Shown: in pieces, positions 13,392 to 19,020 of the stretch
How the letters are laid out: each line of letters starts with the position of its first letter
Numbering within the stretch: the stretch's first letter is position 1
NCBI GenBank assembly: GCA_044870185.1
Contig: JBIOYL010000083.1
Span: 1-19,020, forward strand
Direction of reading: 5' to 3'
Source: JBIOYL01 sp044870185
GTDB taxonomy: Bacteria > Actinomycetota > CALGFH01
Length of the DNA stretch: 19,020 bases
Translations under genes and position numbers: made by a program
The notes under the pieces: generated by a model
Database searches by the model: none
What the model was told of the DNA's origin: nothing
What the model saw: the letters and a program-made list of their open reading frames with translations, nothing else

Positions 13392-14156
13392 GTGGCAGCA
13401 TATGTACAGCTTGGCGAGGTGCGCACCTGGTACGACGAGCGCGGCGAGGGCGAACCGCTCGTGCTGCTGCACGGCGGCGTGGTCGACGCGCGCTTCTTCG
13501 ACCAGAACATCGGCCCGCTGGCCGACCGGTTCCACGTCTTCACGCCGGAGCGGCGCGGCCACGGCCACACCCCCGACGTCGACGGGCCGCTCACCTACGA
13601 GCTGATGGCCACCGACACCATCGCGTTCCTGGAGGCGGTGGTGGCCGGGCCTGCGCACCTGGTCGGCCACAGCGACGGCGCGGTGGCGGCGCTGCTGACT
13701 GCGCTGCACCGCCCCGACCTGGTCCGCCGCCTGGTGCTGGTCAGCGGCGGCTTTCACCGCGACGGCCAGGTGCCCGGGGCGGACCAGATCGACGTCGACC
13801 AGGTGGTCGCGGCCTTCGGGGCGGCCTACGGCGAGGTGTCACCCGACGGCCAGGACCACTTCCCGGTGGTGGTCGACAAGGTCGCGCAGCTGGGGCTCCG
13901 GGAGCCGACCATGGCAGCGGCCGACCTTGGTGGCGTCACCAGCCGGACGCTGGTGATGGCCGGCGACGACGACATCATCACCTTGGAGCATACGGTTGCG
14001 CTGTACCGGGGGATAGCGGACTCTGAGCTGGCCGTGGTGCCCGGCACCTCCCACTTCCTGCTGCGGGAGAAGCCGGCGTTGTGCAACACGATCATCGTCG
14101 AGTTCCTGACCACCGAGCCCGTGCCCACCGTGGCGCCGGTCCGCCGCGCGACCTGA
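13392..14156 (+). CDS. Alpha/beta hydrolase
   Basis: A 254-residue alpha/beta-hydrolase-fold protein. The oxyanion motif LLHGG is at residues 25-29, RRGHGHTP at about 54-61, and the nucleophile elbow GHSDGA at 92-97 (Ser94). The probable acid is in GDDD (191-194) and the catalytic histidine is His221 in GTSHFLL, so the triad is complete. The substrate is unknown; carboxylesterase, haloperoxidase-like or lactonase activities all share this layout. The GTG at 13392 has GAAAGGA 10 bases upstream; the ATG at 13402 is out of frame. The gene is intact, unlike both neighbours, and converges on the VOC pseudogene. Confidence 0.82.
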   Translation: MAAYVQLGEVRTWYDERGEGEPLVLLHGGVVDARFFDQNIGPLADRFHVFTPERRGHGHTPDVDGPLTYELMATDTIAFLEAVVAGPAHLVGHSDGAVAALLTALHRPDLVRRLVLVSGGFHRDGQVPGADQIDVDQVVAAFGAAYGEVSPDGQDHFPVVVDKVAQLGLREPTMAAADLGGVTSRTLVMAGDDDIITLEHTVALYRGIADSELAVVPGTSHFLLREKPALCNTIIVEFLTTEPVPTVAPVRRAT

Positions 14157-14197
14157 CCAGGCCAGTCCACCTTGCACAGCGTTTCGCCATACGGTTG

Positions 14198-14626
14198 GTG
14201 CACGTCGAACTCGTTGTCCTCGGGGTCGCGCATGGCGACGAAGTACCCGCCGAACTCCTCGGCCGCCCGCAGCCTGCTCGCACCCACCTCGAGCAGGCGC
14301 TCCGCTTCGGCGTCGATCCGTCGGCGCCGCTCGGCCAGCGGCGTCCGCCGGCCCCCACCGACATCCAGGTCCAGGTGGACCCGGTCTTGACCGTCTTGGC
14401 TCTGGCACCTGCTGGAAGTACAGGCGCTGGCCTTGCCGTCCGGGTCGACCACCGCGCGGGCGTCGCCTCACTGCTCCTCGGGGACGCCTCAGGCGGCCAG
14501 TGCCTCGGGCCAGCTCGCATAGCCGTCCGGTGGCGCCTCCAGCTGGTAGCCAAGTGCTGTGGCCCAGAACTGGGCCAGCCGGGCCGGGTCGGCGCAGTCC
14601 ATGACCACCTGGATACCGGTTGCCAT
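14198..14626 (-). pseudogene. VOC/glyoxalase family protein, inactivated
   Basis: The start (ATG at 14626 with GAGGAGG five bases before) opens a typical actinobacterial VOC protein: MATGIQVVMDCADPARLAQFW, WATALGYQLEAPPDG, WPEALAA. Two in-frame UGA codons follow, the first at 14489-14491, around GVPEEQ. Next the reading passes through three frames: AVVDPDG, then GQRLYFQQVPEP, then KTVKTG, then back to RVHLDLDVGGG. Each step is explained by one deleted base, three in all. The end, FGGYFVAMRDPEDNEFDVH, is recognisable, but the normal stop after it is missing. The order of motifs is that of a complete single-domain VOC protein of about 140 residues, so this is a decayed copy rather than a set of small genes. 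Confidence 0.75.
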
Positions 14627-14773
14627 CGTCGCCTCCTCGACCGTCGTGGTGCCTGGCCGGGCCCTACACCGGATCCCGGTCAACGCCTCCCCGGGACATC
14701 CAGCCGGGCAGCCTCGGCCAGCACTCGCCCGCACGCGAAGGGAGGTGAAGGACGAAACGCCTGGTCAAGGGTG

Positions 14774-14792
14774 GGGTGACCGAGGGGACTCG
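14774..14792 (-). repeat. att-like direct repeat, distal copy
   Basis: GGGTGACCGAGGGGACTCG, identical over 19 bp to the 3' end of the tRNA-His gene at 15609-15627. The rest of the tRNA is not present here. Confidence 0.7.
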
Positions 14793-14848
14793 GCCTCCGG
14801 CCTTTGCCGAAGGAGGGGGGTGGGTCGTGCAGAAGTACCCCAAGCCGG

Positions 14849-15415
14849 ATGATCCCGAACCACGTCTCGGTTGAGTACGATGGTGACCGGACCGATGATG
14901 ACGTTGTAGCGAAGCGGTTCGATGACTGCTTCGACCAGCCCTTGGGGGAGGTGATGGTCATGGCTGATCAGATCGCGATCCAATACGGCTCGCACCCTTG
15001 GAAGCCATCTCATGACTCCGAGCTTGCCGAGACCTACGGCTACTATGACCAACCGACCCTCGGGTTGATCCGGCAAGCCGGCCTTCCGTATGTCTTTCGC
15101 TGTGTTGATCTCCTGGATGACCGCTACAGCATCTGGGCGTACGCCTTGATCACGGATCGAGAGGCCGCACACCTTGACGAAGCCGAGGACCTTACACTTG
15201 CCCTCACCGAAGTCACAGCCGGTAAGCCCTTCACCGTAGCACTTGCCGATGAAGAGGCCGGCATCTTTGAGTCGTGGTTCCTCGACGAGTTGGAGGGTTC
15301 CCCATCCGTCCTCGACTCGGAAGCGATCCGCCGCGCTCTCTTGCCGATCGTGACAGAGCTGAGGAACAAGCTGGCACACGTCACAGAGCATGTAGTAGAG
15401 GAGCTCACTCACTAG
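14849..15415 (+). CDS. Unrecognised acidic protein in the tRNA-His micro-island; 5' end uncertain
   Basis: A 188-residue acidic protein in this reading; I recognise no family. Recognisable text includes VEYDGDRTDDDVVAKRFDDCF, YGSHPWKPSHDSELAETYGYYD, IRQAGLPYVFRCVDLLDDRYSIW and a helical C-terminus ending LRNKLAHVTEHVVEEL. No signal peptide or membrane segment is seen. The 5' end is unclear. The best ribosome binding site (AGGAGG at 14811) precedes GTG 14827, which opens a natural-looking N-terminus (VQKYPKPDDPEPR) in another frame that stops at 14874. A one-base shift there would join it to VSVEYDGD in this frame. Alternatively, translation could begin at ATG 14960, which has GGGGGAGG eight bases upstream. 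A/T-ending codons (GAT, CTT, GAA, GTA) are more frequent than in the flanking genes, suggesting transfer. Confidence 0.6.
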   Translation: MIPNHVSVEYDGDRTDDDVVAKRFDDCFDQPLGEVMVMADQIAIQYGSHPWKPSHDSELAETYGYYDQPTLGLIRQAGLPYVFRCVDLLDDRYSIWAYALITDREAAHLDEAEDLTLALTEVTAGKPFTVALADEEAGIFESWFLDELEGSPSVLDSEAIRRALLPIVTELRNKLAHVTEHVVEELTH

Positions 15416-15608
15416 CGCTCAGGTGAGGGTCTGTGGCAGGCCGCGCTGCACTCGTCCCGGACGCCCTGAAGCTACCCGGCCGACCGGGCTCGATGCAGGC
15501 CTGCCTCCACGCTGAGACGGACCCAGGGCGGACCCAGCCGGGAGAAGGGGCCAACCGAGCTGCCAAGCGGCAGGTACAGAATGGGCCGTGAGCTGCGGGA
15601 ATGCTGTT

Positions 15609-15627
15609 GGGTGACCGAGGGGACTCG
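15609..15627 (-). repeat. att-like direct repeat, tRNA copy
   Basis: The 19 bp covering the T-arm and acceptor 3' side of tRNA-His, matching 14774-14792 exactly. The start-to-start distance is 835 bp. Confidence 0.7.
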
Positions 15628-15684
15628 AACCCCCGACCTTCGGGACCACAACCCGACGCTCTAACCAGCTGAGCTACGATCACC
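15610..15684 (-). tRNA. tRNA-His (anticodon GTG)
   Basis: On the - strand the acceptor stem GTGATCG (15683-15677) pairs with CGGTCAC (15617-15611), allowing one T-G pair. The D-arm (GCTCAGCTGGTTAGAGC) is normal, the anticodon loop TTGTGGT has GTG at 15649-15647, and the T-loop is GTTCGAGTC. The extra G(-1) at 15684 opposite C73 at 15610 is the histidine tRNA identity element. The full CCA is not encoded after C73 (only CA follows). The 3' end is the shared copy of the 19-bp direct repeat. Confidence 0.95.
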
Positions 15685-15769
15685 AGGTACCAACCGACGG
15701 GAAGGATACCGGGCCAAGCGCCGGCGGTGCCAGCCGACTCGTCCACCGGCTTGAGAGCGGCGATCGGTC

Positions 15770-15804
15770 TTGTCCGTCCGATGCAGTCGCCGTAGCGTCA
15801 GCGC
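15770..15804 (+). promoter_or_regulatory. Leaderless promoter of the RimJ/RimL-type gene
   Basis: TTGTCC (15770-15775), a 17-bp spacer, then TAGCGT (15793-15798), which fits the TAnnnT -10 pattern. Six bases later comes the ATG at 15805. No ribosome binding site is present, so transcription probably starts at the A of the ATG. Confidence 0.5.
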
Positions 15805-16296
15805 ATGGGCAACACCATCGACACCGAGCGCCTGCGCCTGCGCCAGCTCGACTTGGCCGAGGCGCGGGCGCTGCTCGTCGGCGAGCCGGCCGACGGGCTC
15901 AGGTGGCTGCATGGCTACCCCACGGAGGGCACGTTCGTCGCCGTCGAGAGCTACGTGCGAGGGGCTGCGAGCAGCCCGGACAGCGGCCCATACGGGGTCT
16001 ACCAGCTCGTTCGGCTGGCTGACGCCGTCGTGGTCGGTGACATCGGCTTCCACGCGCCGCCCAACGAGCGCGGCGCCTTGACGGTCGGATACGGTCTCGC
16101 CCCGGCCGCCCGCGGCCACGGGTACGCCACGGAGGGGCTGCGCGCGCTGATCGCCTGGGCGCTCGACCAGCCCGGCGTGACGGCCGTGGAAGGCGACACG
16201 ACCCATGCCAACGTCGCTTCCCAGCGGGTGATGGAACGGGCGGGCATGCGCCTGGTGAACGCCAACAGCAGCTTGCACTTCTACCGCGTCCCGTAG
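15805..16296 (+). CDS. GNAT family N-acetyltransferase, RimJ/RimL type
   Basis: A 163-residue single-domain acetyltransferase. It opens with the RimJ/RimL-type strand TERLRLRQLDLAEA, has VGDIGFHAPPNERG in the core, and motif A as VGYGLAPAARGHGYATEGLRAL (acetyl-CoA pyrophosphate loop RGHGYA). It closes with HANVASQRVMERAGMRL, the ASxxVxxkxGF-like motif typical of this subgroup. Members acetylate N-terminal or side-chain amines of proteins, antibiotics or small molecules; the target here is unknown. The start is supported by a promoter six bases upstream and the lack of other in-frame starts nearby. The 150 bp after the gene show nothing. Confidence 0.85.
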   Translation: MGNTIDTERLRLRQLDLAEARALLVGEPADGLRWLHGYPTEGTFVAVESYVRGAASSPDSGPYGVYQLVRLADAVVVGDIGFHAPPNERGALTVGYGLAPAARGHGYATEGLRALIAWALDQPGVTAVEGDTTHANVASQRVMERAGMRLVNANSSLHFYRVP

Positions 16297-16434
16297 CGCC
16301 TGGGTGGAGCCCGGCTACGTCCCGACCGAGGGCTTCCGCAACGCGAGCTGCTCGCAAGCCCGGTCACACGCCGGCTGCTGTCCACCGACGCACCTGACCG
16401 GTTGGGTCAACGGCACAGTAGGCGACCCGCTCTT

Positions 16435-16463
16435 CAGCAGGGGCTGCCTACAGCAGGGGCTGC
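16435..16463. repeat. 16-bp tandem duplication across the stop of the Tat lipoprotein gene
   Basis: CAGCAGGGGCTGC occurs at 16435-16447 and 16451-16463, separated by CTA, which is the stop codon on the - strand. The second copy encodes the protein's terminal residues; the first lies just past the stop. Confidence 0.5.
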
Positions 16464-17404
16464 ACGGCGGCGACGATCTGGCCGGCGTTCACCGGCCCCT
16501 CGAAGCGTGCCCGGATGACGCCGGCCTTGTCGATGACGAACACCCAGGGCTCGCTCTGGAAGCCCCAGGCGGCGAAGGCCGGGGCGACCTTGTTCGGGTC
16601 CGGGTGGGCGCCTGGGTGCTCCTCGACGTGGATGAAGTTGGCCTTGGCCGCACCCAGCTCATGGAAGGCGGCGAGCTGCTCGTCGACCACCGGGCCGCAC
16701 ATGCGGCTCTCGCACAGAAGCGGCGTCGCGAACGACACGACGGTCGGCTTGCCGCTGGCCAGCGCACGGTCGAGCGAGATCGCATGCATCGGGCAGGGCG
16801 GCTGGCGGGTGCAGACAAGCTTGCGCGCTGCCGGCGTGGTCGCGACCGGGGTCGGCACGGACTTCGCCTTGCTGCCGACCGCGTGCAGGACGGTCTCGGA
16901 GACCGGGACCCCGCCGGAGCCGATCCCGCGTCCGGAGGTGATCTGGGCGGCCGCGCCCACCATCCAGTTCCCAGCCGAGGGGATGTCCACGACCGCGCCG
17001 TAGAAGCCGGGCAGGCCGGCCGTGGGGGAGTGGTCGTGCTCCTCGGCGTAGGCGGTCAGCGCATACCAGCTCGCCCGCCACGGGCCGATCGCCTTGCTGC
17101 GGTCGTCCTTTGCGAACCACACCTGGGGTGCGCCCTGGGTGATGAGGTTCCCGTCGGGCGAGCTGAGGCCGAAGGTGAACAGGCTGCGGCCGACCGGGAG
17201 GGCGCTTTGGCCGTTCAGCAGCGACAGCTGCGTGCCCTTGCCGAGCACGTCGGCGAGCGTGCCGGCGGCCGCACCGGAGGTGGCCGGCTTCCTCGAGCAG
17301 GCCGCGAGCAGGGCGGCGCCGGCCCCTGCCGCGGCCAGGCGCAGCAGGTCCCGCCGGGAGAGCGCCGGTCGGCCGGCCCGCGAGCCATCGTCATGGGTAC
17401 TCAT
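16448..17404 (-). CDS. Tat-exported lipoprotein with thioredoxin-like C-terminal domain
   Basis: A 318-residue exported protein. Residues 16-21 are the twin-arginine motif SRRDLL, followed by an Ala-rich hydrophobic stretch and the lipobox LAAC with the lipidated Cys36, so it should be folded in the cytoplasm, exported by Tat and anchored outside the membrane. Residues about 50-190 form an unassigned domain (SLFTFGLSSPDGN, VWFAKDD, GFYGAVVDIP). The C-terminal domain is thioredoxin-like: PTVVSFATPLLCESRMCGPV with Cys231 and Cys236, then FIHVEEHP and PWVFVIDKAGVIRARFEG. The Cys-x4-Cys spacing differs from the CxxC of classical thioredoxins, so redox activity is possible but unproven; a Sco- or TlpA-like role is the nearest guess. 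A further pair sits in CTRQPPCP. GAGGG lies about 11 bases before the ATG. Confidence 0.8.
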   Translation of the reverse strand: MSTHDDGSRAGRPALSRRDLLRLAAAGAGAALLAACSRKPATSGAAAGTLADVLGKGTQLSLLNGQSALPVGRSLFTFGLSSPDGNLITQGAPQVWFAKDDRSKAIGPWRASWYALTAYAEEHDHSPTAGLPGFYGAVVDIPSAGNWMVGAAAQITSGRGIGSGGVPVSETVLHAVGSKAKSVPTPVATTPAARKLVCTRQPPCPMHAISLDRALASGKPTVVSFATPLLCESRMCGPVVDEQLAAFHELGAAKANFIHVEEHPGAHPDPNKVAPAFAAWGFQSEPWVFVIDKAGVIRARFEGPVNAGQIVAAVQPLL

Positions 17405-17763
17405 GCCTCTATCATCCCTCGGGTTTCGCACTTTCGCGGTGGCGGTGGCCTGTTGAGGTGAACGGCTTGCTGAGCGACCTGCCGGTTGCCGGCTGGTGGT
17501 CTGGCCAGAGAGAACCTGCCGACCAAGCCGCTGCTGGGACGAGGCGGCCGGGCCACTGCTGCGCCCGAACATCGGCTCGGGTTCAGGACCGAGGCGCAGG
17601 TGCCACGCCATCAGTAGGACAGTACCGGCGGCGTGAGGACCAGCACAAGGCGCATACGTCCCGCTGACGCCGGGCGATTGCCCATTGACAACCTCGGTGG
17701 TGCAGATTATCTTGCTCTCAAGATACTTGGACCCAAGGAAATGGGTCGAGGGAGGGACGGACC
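17405..17763. other. Divergent intergenic region
   Basis: About 360 bp between the Tat lipoprotein gene (-) and the ABM-like gene (+). The right third holds the + strand promoter and operator at 17685-17725. The left two thirds contain only a 69-codon frame (GTG 17458) with no ribosome binding site and no protein-like features; I see no other gene there. Confidence 0.5.
17685..17725 (+). promoter_or_regulatory. Strong promoter with MarR-type inverted repeat over the -10
   Basis: A perfect TTGACA (17685-17690), a 17-bp spacer, then TATCTT (17708-17713) as -10. The -10 is part of a perfect inverted repeat TATCTTG-CTCT-CAAGATA (17708-17725). This size and pattern resemble MarR-family operators, and a MarR gene follows downstream, so repression of the ABM/MarR unit is likely. 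The transcript would start near 17720; GGAGGGA precedes the ATG at 17764. Confidence 0.7.
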
Positions 17764-18042
17764 ATGGCGACAACCACCATGCTCATCCGGCACCGAGTCG
17801 CCGACTACCCCGCCTGGCGGGCGGGGTACGACAGCGTGGAGGACCTCCGGCAGCGGCACGGCGCCTTCGGCGCCGAGGTGCTGGTCGACCCGGCCGACCA
17901 GCAGGACGTAATCGTCCTGCACCGGTTCCCCACGCTCGAGCAGGCCCAGGCATTCGCCGCCAGCGACGAGCTGCGCCAGGCCATGACCCGCGCCGGCGTC
18001 GACCTGTCCGCCTACCGGATCGAGCTGGCCGTCGAGGCCTGA
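17764..18042 (+). CDS. Small ABM-like (ferredoxin-fold) protein
   Basis: A 92-residue protein of the dimeric alpha/beta-barrel type: MLIRHRVADYPAWRAGYDS (first strand and helix), VEDLRQRHGAFGAEVL, then DVIVLHRFPTLEQAQAFAAS and DELRQAMTRAGV. This pattern matches the antibiotic-biosynthesis-monooxygenase-like and cyclase-like small proteins that often sit beside MarR regulators. No catalytic residues can be named. The start is supported by GGAGGGA six bases upstream. It is the first gene after a strong, apparently MarR-controlled promoter, and a 13-bp hairpin follows its stop. Confidence 0.7.
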   Translation: MATTTMLIRHRVADYPAWRAGYDSVEDLRQRHGAFGAEVLVDPADQQDVIVLHRFPTLEQAQAFAASDELRQAMTRAGVDLSAYRIELAVEA

Positions 18043-18067
18043 GCTGGCCGCATCGACGCCTCGCTGG

Positions 18068-18100
18068 CGAGGTGGCGCCCCACCCACGGGCGCCACCTCG
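18068..18100 (+). terminator. 13-bp perfect hairpin after the ABM-like gene
   Basis: CGAGGTGGCGCCC (18068-18080) pairs without mismatch with GGGCGCCACCTCG (18088-18100) around a 7-nt loop, starting 25 bases after the stop codon. There is no U-tract. It may act as a full or partial terminator before the MarR gene. Confidence 0.6.
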
Positions 18101-18166
18101 GCGCGCCCGCCAGAGGCCGACGCGTACGAGCGCGAGTACCCCGGGGCGTCGTGGCTGGCCAACCGG

Positions 18167-18634
18167 GTGCTTCGCGAGCTGGAGGACGTCGGCAGCATGG
18201 CCCAAGCGCTGGTCGCCACCGTCGCCCGCCGCCACCGGCTGTCCCACGCCGCCCTCAACGCGTTGGCCGTCCTCGAGGGCAACGGCGGGCCCCTGCCCGC
18301 CGGCGAGCTCAGCGCCCGGATGCACATCACCAGCGGGACCATGACCAGCGTGCTCGACACCCTCCAGGGCAACGGCTACATCCGCCGCCACGCCGACCCG
18401 GCCGACCGCCGCCGCGTCCTGGTCGACCTCACCCCCGCCGCCCAGGCCGTCCTGGACCGCGTGCTTCCCGAGGTCCAGCAGGTCGTCACCGCGGTCATGG
18501 GCACCCTCGACGACCAGGCCCTGCACGCCCTGCTCCACCACCTGGCCGCCGTGCGCGCCGCGCTCGCCGCGGCGCCCGCCGATCTGCCCCCTCCAGCTCC
18601 CCGCCGCACACCCCCCCACCTGCGCCGTTCCTGA
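18167..18634 (+). CDS. MarR family transcriptional regulator (5' end uncertain)
   Basis: As annotated from GTG 18167, 155 residues. The winged helix-turn-helix is clear: LSHAALNALAVLEG, LPAGELSARMHITSGTMTSVL (recognition helix) and the wing DPADRRRVLVDLTP, followed by the dimerising helix VLPEVQQVVTAVMG and a Pro/Arg-rich tail. The family normally has about 30 more N-terminal residues. Those are visible in frame upstream as EADAYEREYPGASWLANR (from about 18113), but no ATG, GTG or TTG precedes them after the hairpin, and GTG 18167 has no ribosome binding site. The start may be mutated or non-standard. It probably binds the inverted repeat at 17708-17725. Confidence 0.75.
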   Translation: MLRELEDVGSMAQALVATVARRHRLSHAALNALAVLEGNGGPLPAGELSARMHITSGTMTSVLDTLQGNGYIRRHADPADRRRVLVDLTPAAQAVLDRVLPEVQQVVTAVMGTLDDQALHALLHHLAAVRAALAAAPADLPPPAPRRTPPHLRRS

Positions 18635-18707
18635 ACCCTGCGCACCGGGCTGCCAGCCCCAGCGGGGCGGCTGCGCGATGCCAGATCCACATGAGGAGGA
18701 CCACAGC

Positions 18708-19020
18708 ATGACCGAGACCACCGTGGCGAGGCCGGCAGGCGCAGCCCCGGCCGTTTCGCCCGATGCCATCCTGCAGCTCGGCTTCGGATTCTGGGGGTCC
18801 AAGGTGCTGCTCAGCGCCGTGGAGCTGGGCGTGTTCACCGCGCTGGCGGGAACCTCGGCCGAGCTGGAGACGCTGCGAGCACGGCTCGGCCTGCACCCCC
18901 GGTCGGCACGAGACTTCTTGGACGCCCTGGTCGCCCTCGGCATGCTCGAGCGCCAGGACGGCCGCTACGCCAACACCCCCGCGACCGAGGCCTTCCTGGA
19001 CCGAGCCAAGCCCAGCTACC
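18708..19020 (+). CDS. O-methyltransferase (acetylserotonin-type), N-terminal part; runs off the window
   Basis: The frame is open from an ATG with AGGAGGA seven bases upstream to the end of the window (104 codons). After a short Ala-rich tail the sequence LQLGFGFWGSKVLLSAVELGVFTAL, split by family convention into two helices, begins the dimerisation and winged-helix domain of class I-like small-molecule O-methyltransferases. It is followed by LRARLGLHPRSARDFLDALVALGMLER and GRYANTPATEAFLDRAKPSY, which match that domain's usual order. The SAM-binding domain must lie beyond 19020, so activity cannot be judged. It lies 73 bp after the MarR gene, on the same strand, and may be its target. Confidence 0.82.
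   Translation, partial: MTETTVARPAGAAPAVSPDAILQLGFGFWGSKVLLSAVELGVFTALAGTSAELETLRARLGLHPRSARDFLDALVALGMLERQDGRYANTPATEAFLDRAKPSY

Larger units (their letters stand above)
14774..15627. mobile_element. Putative tRNA-His-integrated micro-island (att-bounded, no integrase)
   Basis: A 19-bp perfect direct repeat bounds this 0.85-kb segment. One copy is the 3' end of the tRNA-His gene; the other lies on the side away from the tRNA, exactly where an element integrated at a tRNA 3' end leaves its second att site. Inside is one gene with visibly lower GC than the flanks. No integrase or excisionase is present, so it would be a deletion remnant or a satellite-like insert mobilised in trans. Confidence 0.55.

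Noticed and set aside
14474..14491. UGA codons in the VOC gene as selenocysteine or recoded tryptophan
   Set aside because: UGA is the normal stop for most genes here, no selenocysteine-insertion hairpin stands out, and three single-base deletions further along mark the gene as dead.
17458..17667. 69-codon ORF in the divergent intergenic region
   Set aside because: No ribosome binding site, no protein-like pattern, and GTG start only; likely a chance open frame in GC-rich DNA.
1..19020. CRISPR array, insertion sequence, integrase or transposase
   Set aside because: I looked for regularly spaced repeats and for DDE or tyrosine/serine recombinase motifs and saw none; the only mobile-element signal is the tRNA-His repeat pair.

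Overview
The window is very GC-rich (roughly 70% by eye), with G/C at almost every third codon position, GTG starts, several leaderless-looking promoters and hairpins without U-tracts. The gene content (ArsR/ArsM/ArsC, a rifampicin-phosphotransferase-like enzyme, TetR and MarR regulators, a Tat lipoprotein) fits a soil-type Actinomycetota chromosome. I cannot assign a genus, and a high-GC Chloroflexota or Dormibacterota relative is not excluded.

Region 1 (1-4107, + strand): the 3' part of a cation:proton antiporter fused to an LPG-synthase/flippase-like membrane domain, an AI-2E family transporter with a repeat-rich N-terminus, and a membrane protein that looks like a metallophosphoesterase whose catalytic N-terminal half is gone. 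Region 2 (4128-7070, - strand): a GNAT acetyltransferase, two unrecognised membrane proteins, a C-terminally damaged cupin and an 81-residue membrane protein.

Region 3 (7169-12862) is an arsenic-centred regulatory cluster. From a divergent control region at about 11689-11815, the - strand carries a 36-codon leader ORF, arsR and arsM. All are chained by ATGA overlaps. They are followed after 40 bp by a TetR regulator with two tandem helix-turn-helix units, which overlaps by 47 bp a Rph-like PEP-utilising phosphotransferase. On the + strand is an ArsR / three-helix-bundle / ArsC fusion. Three inverted repeats sit on the promoters: two ArsR-like ones in the divergent region and a perfect 12-bp one covering the -35 and -10 of tetR. 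The set can reduce and methylate arsenic, but no arsenite efflux gene (arsB/ACR3) is visible.

Region 4 (12960-15684) is eroded. It holds a frameshifted phosphoesterase-like remnant, an intact alpha/beta hydrolase, a VOC/glyoxalase pseudogene with two UGA stops and three single-base deletions, and a tRNA-His(GTG). The last 19 bp of the tRNA are repeated 835 bp away, on the far side of an unrecognised, lower-GC gene. This looks like an attachment-site-bounded micro-island with no integrase.

Region 5 (15805-19020): a leaderless RimJ/RimL-type acetyltransferase, a Tat lipoprotein with a thioredoxin-like C-terminus, and a MarR-type module. The module has a perfect -35 box with an inverted repeat over the -10, a small ABM-like protein, a MarR gene with an uncertain 5' end, and the beginning of an O-methyltransferase that runs off the window.
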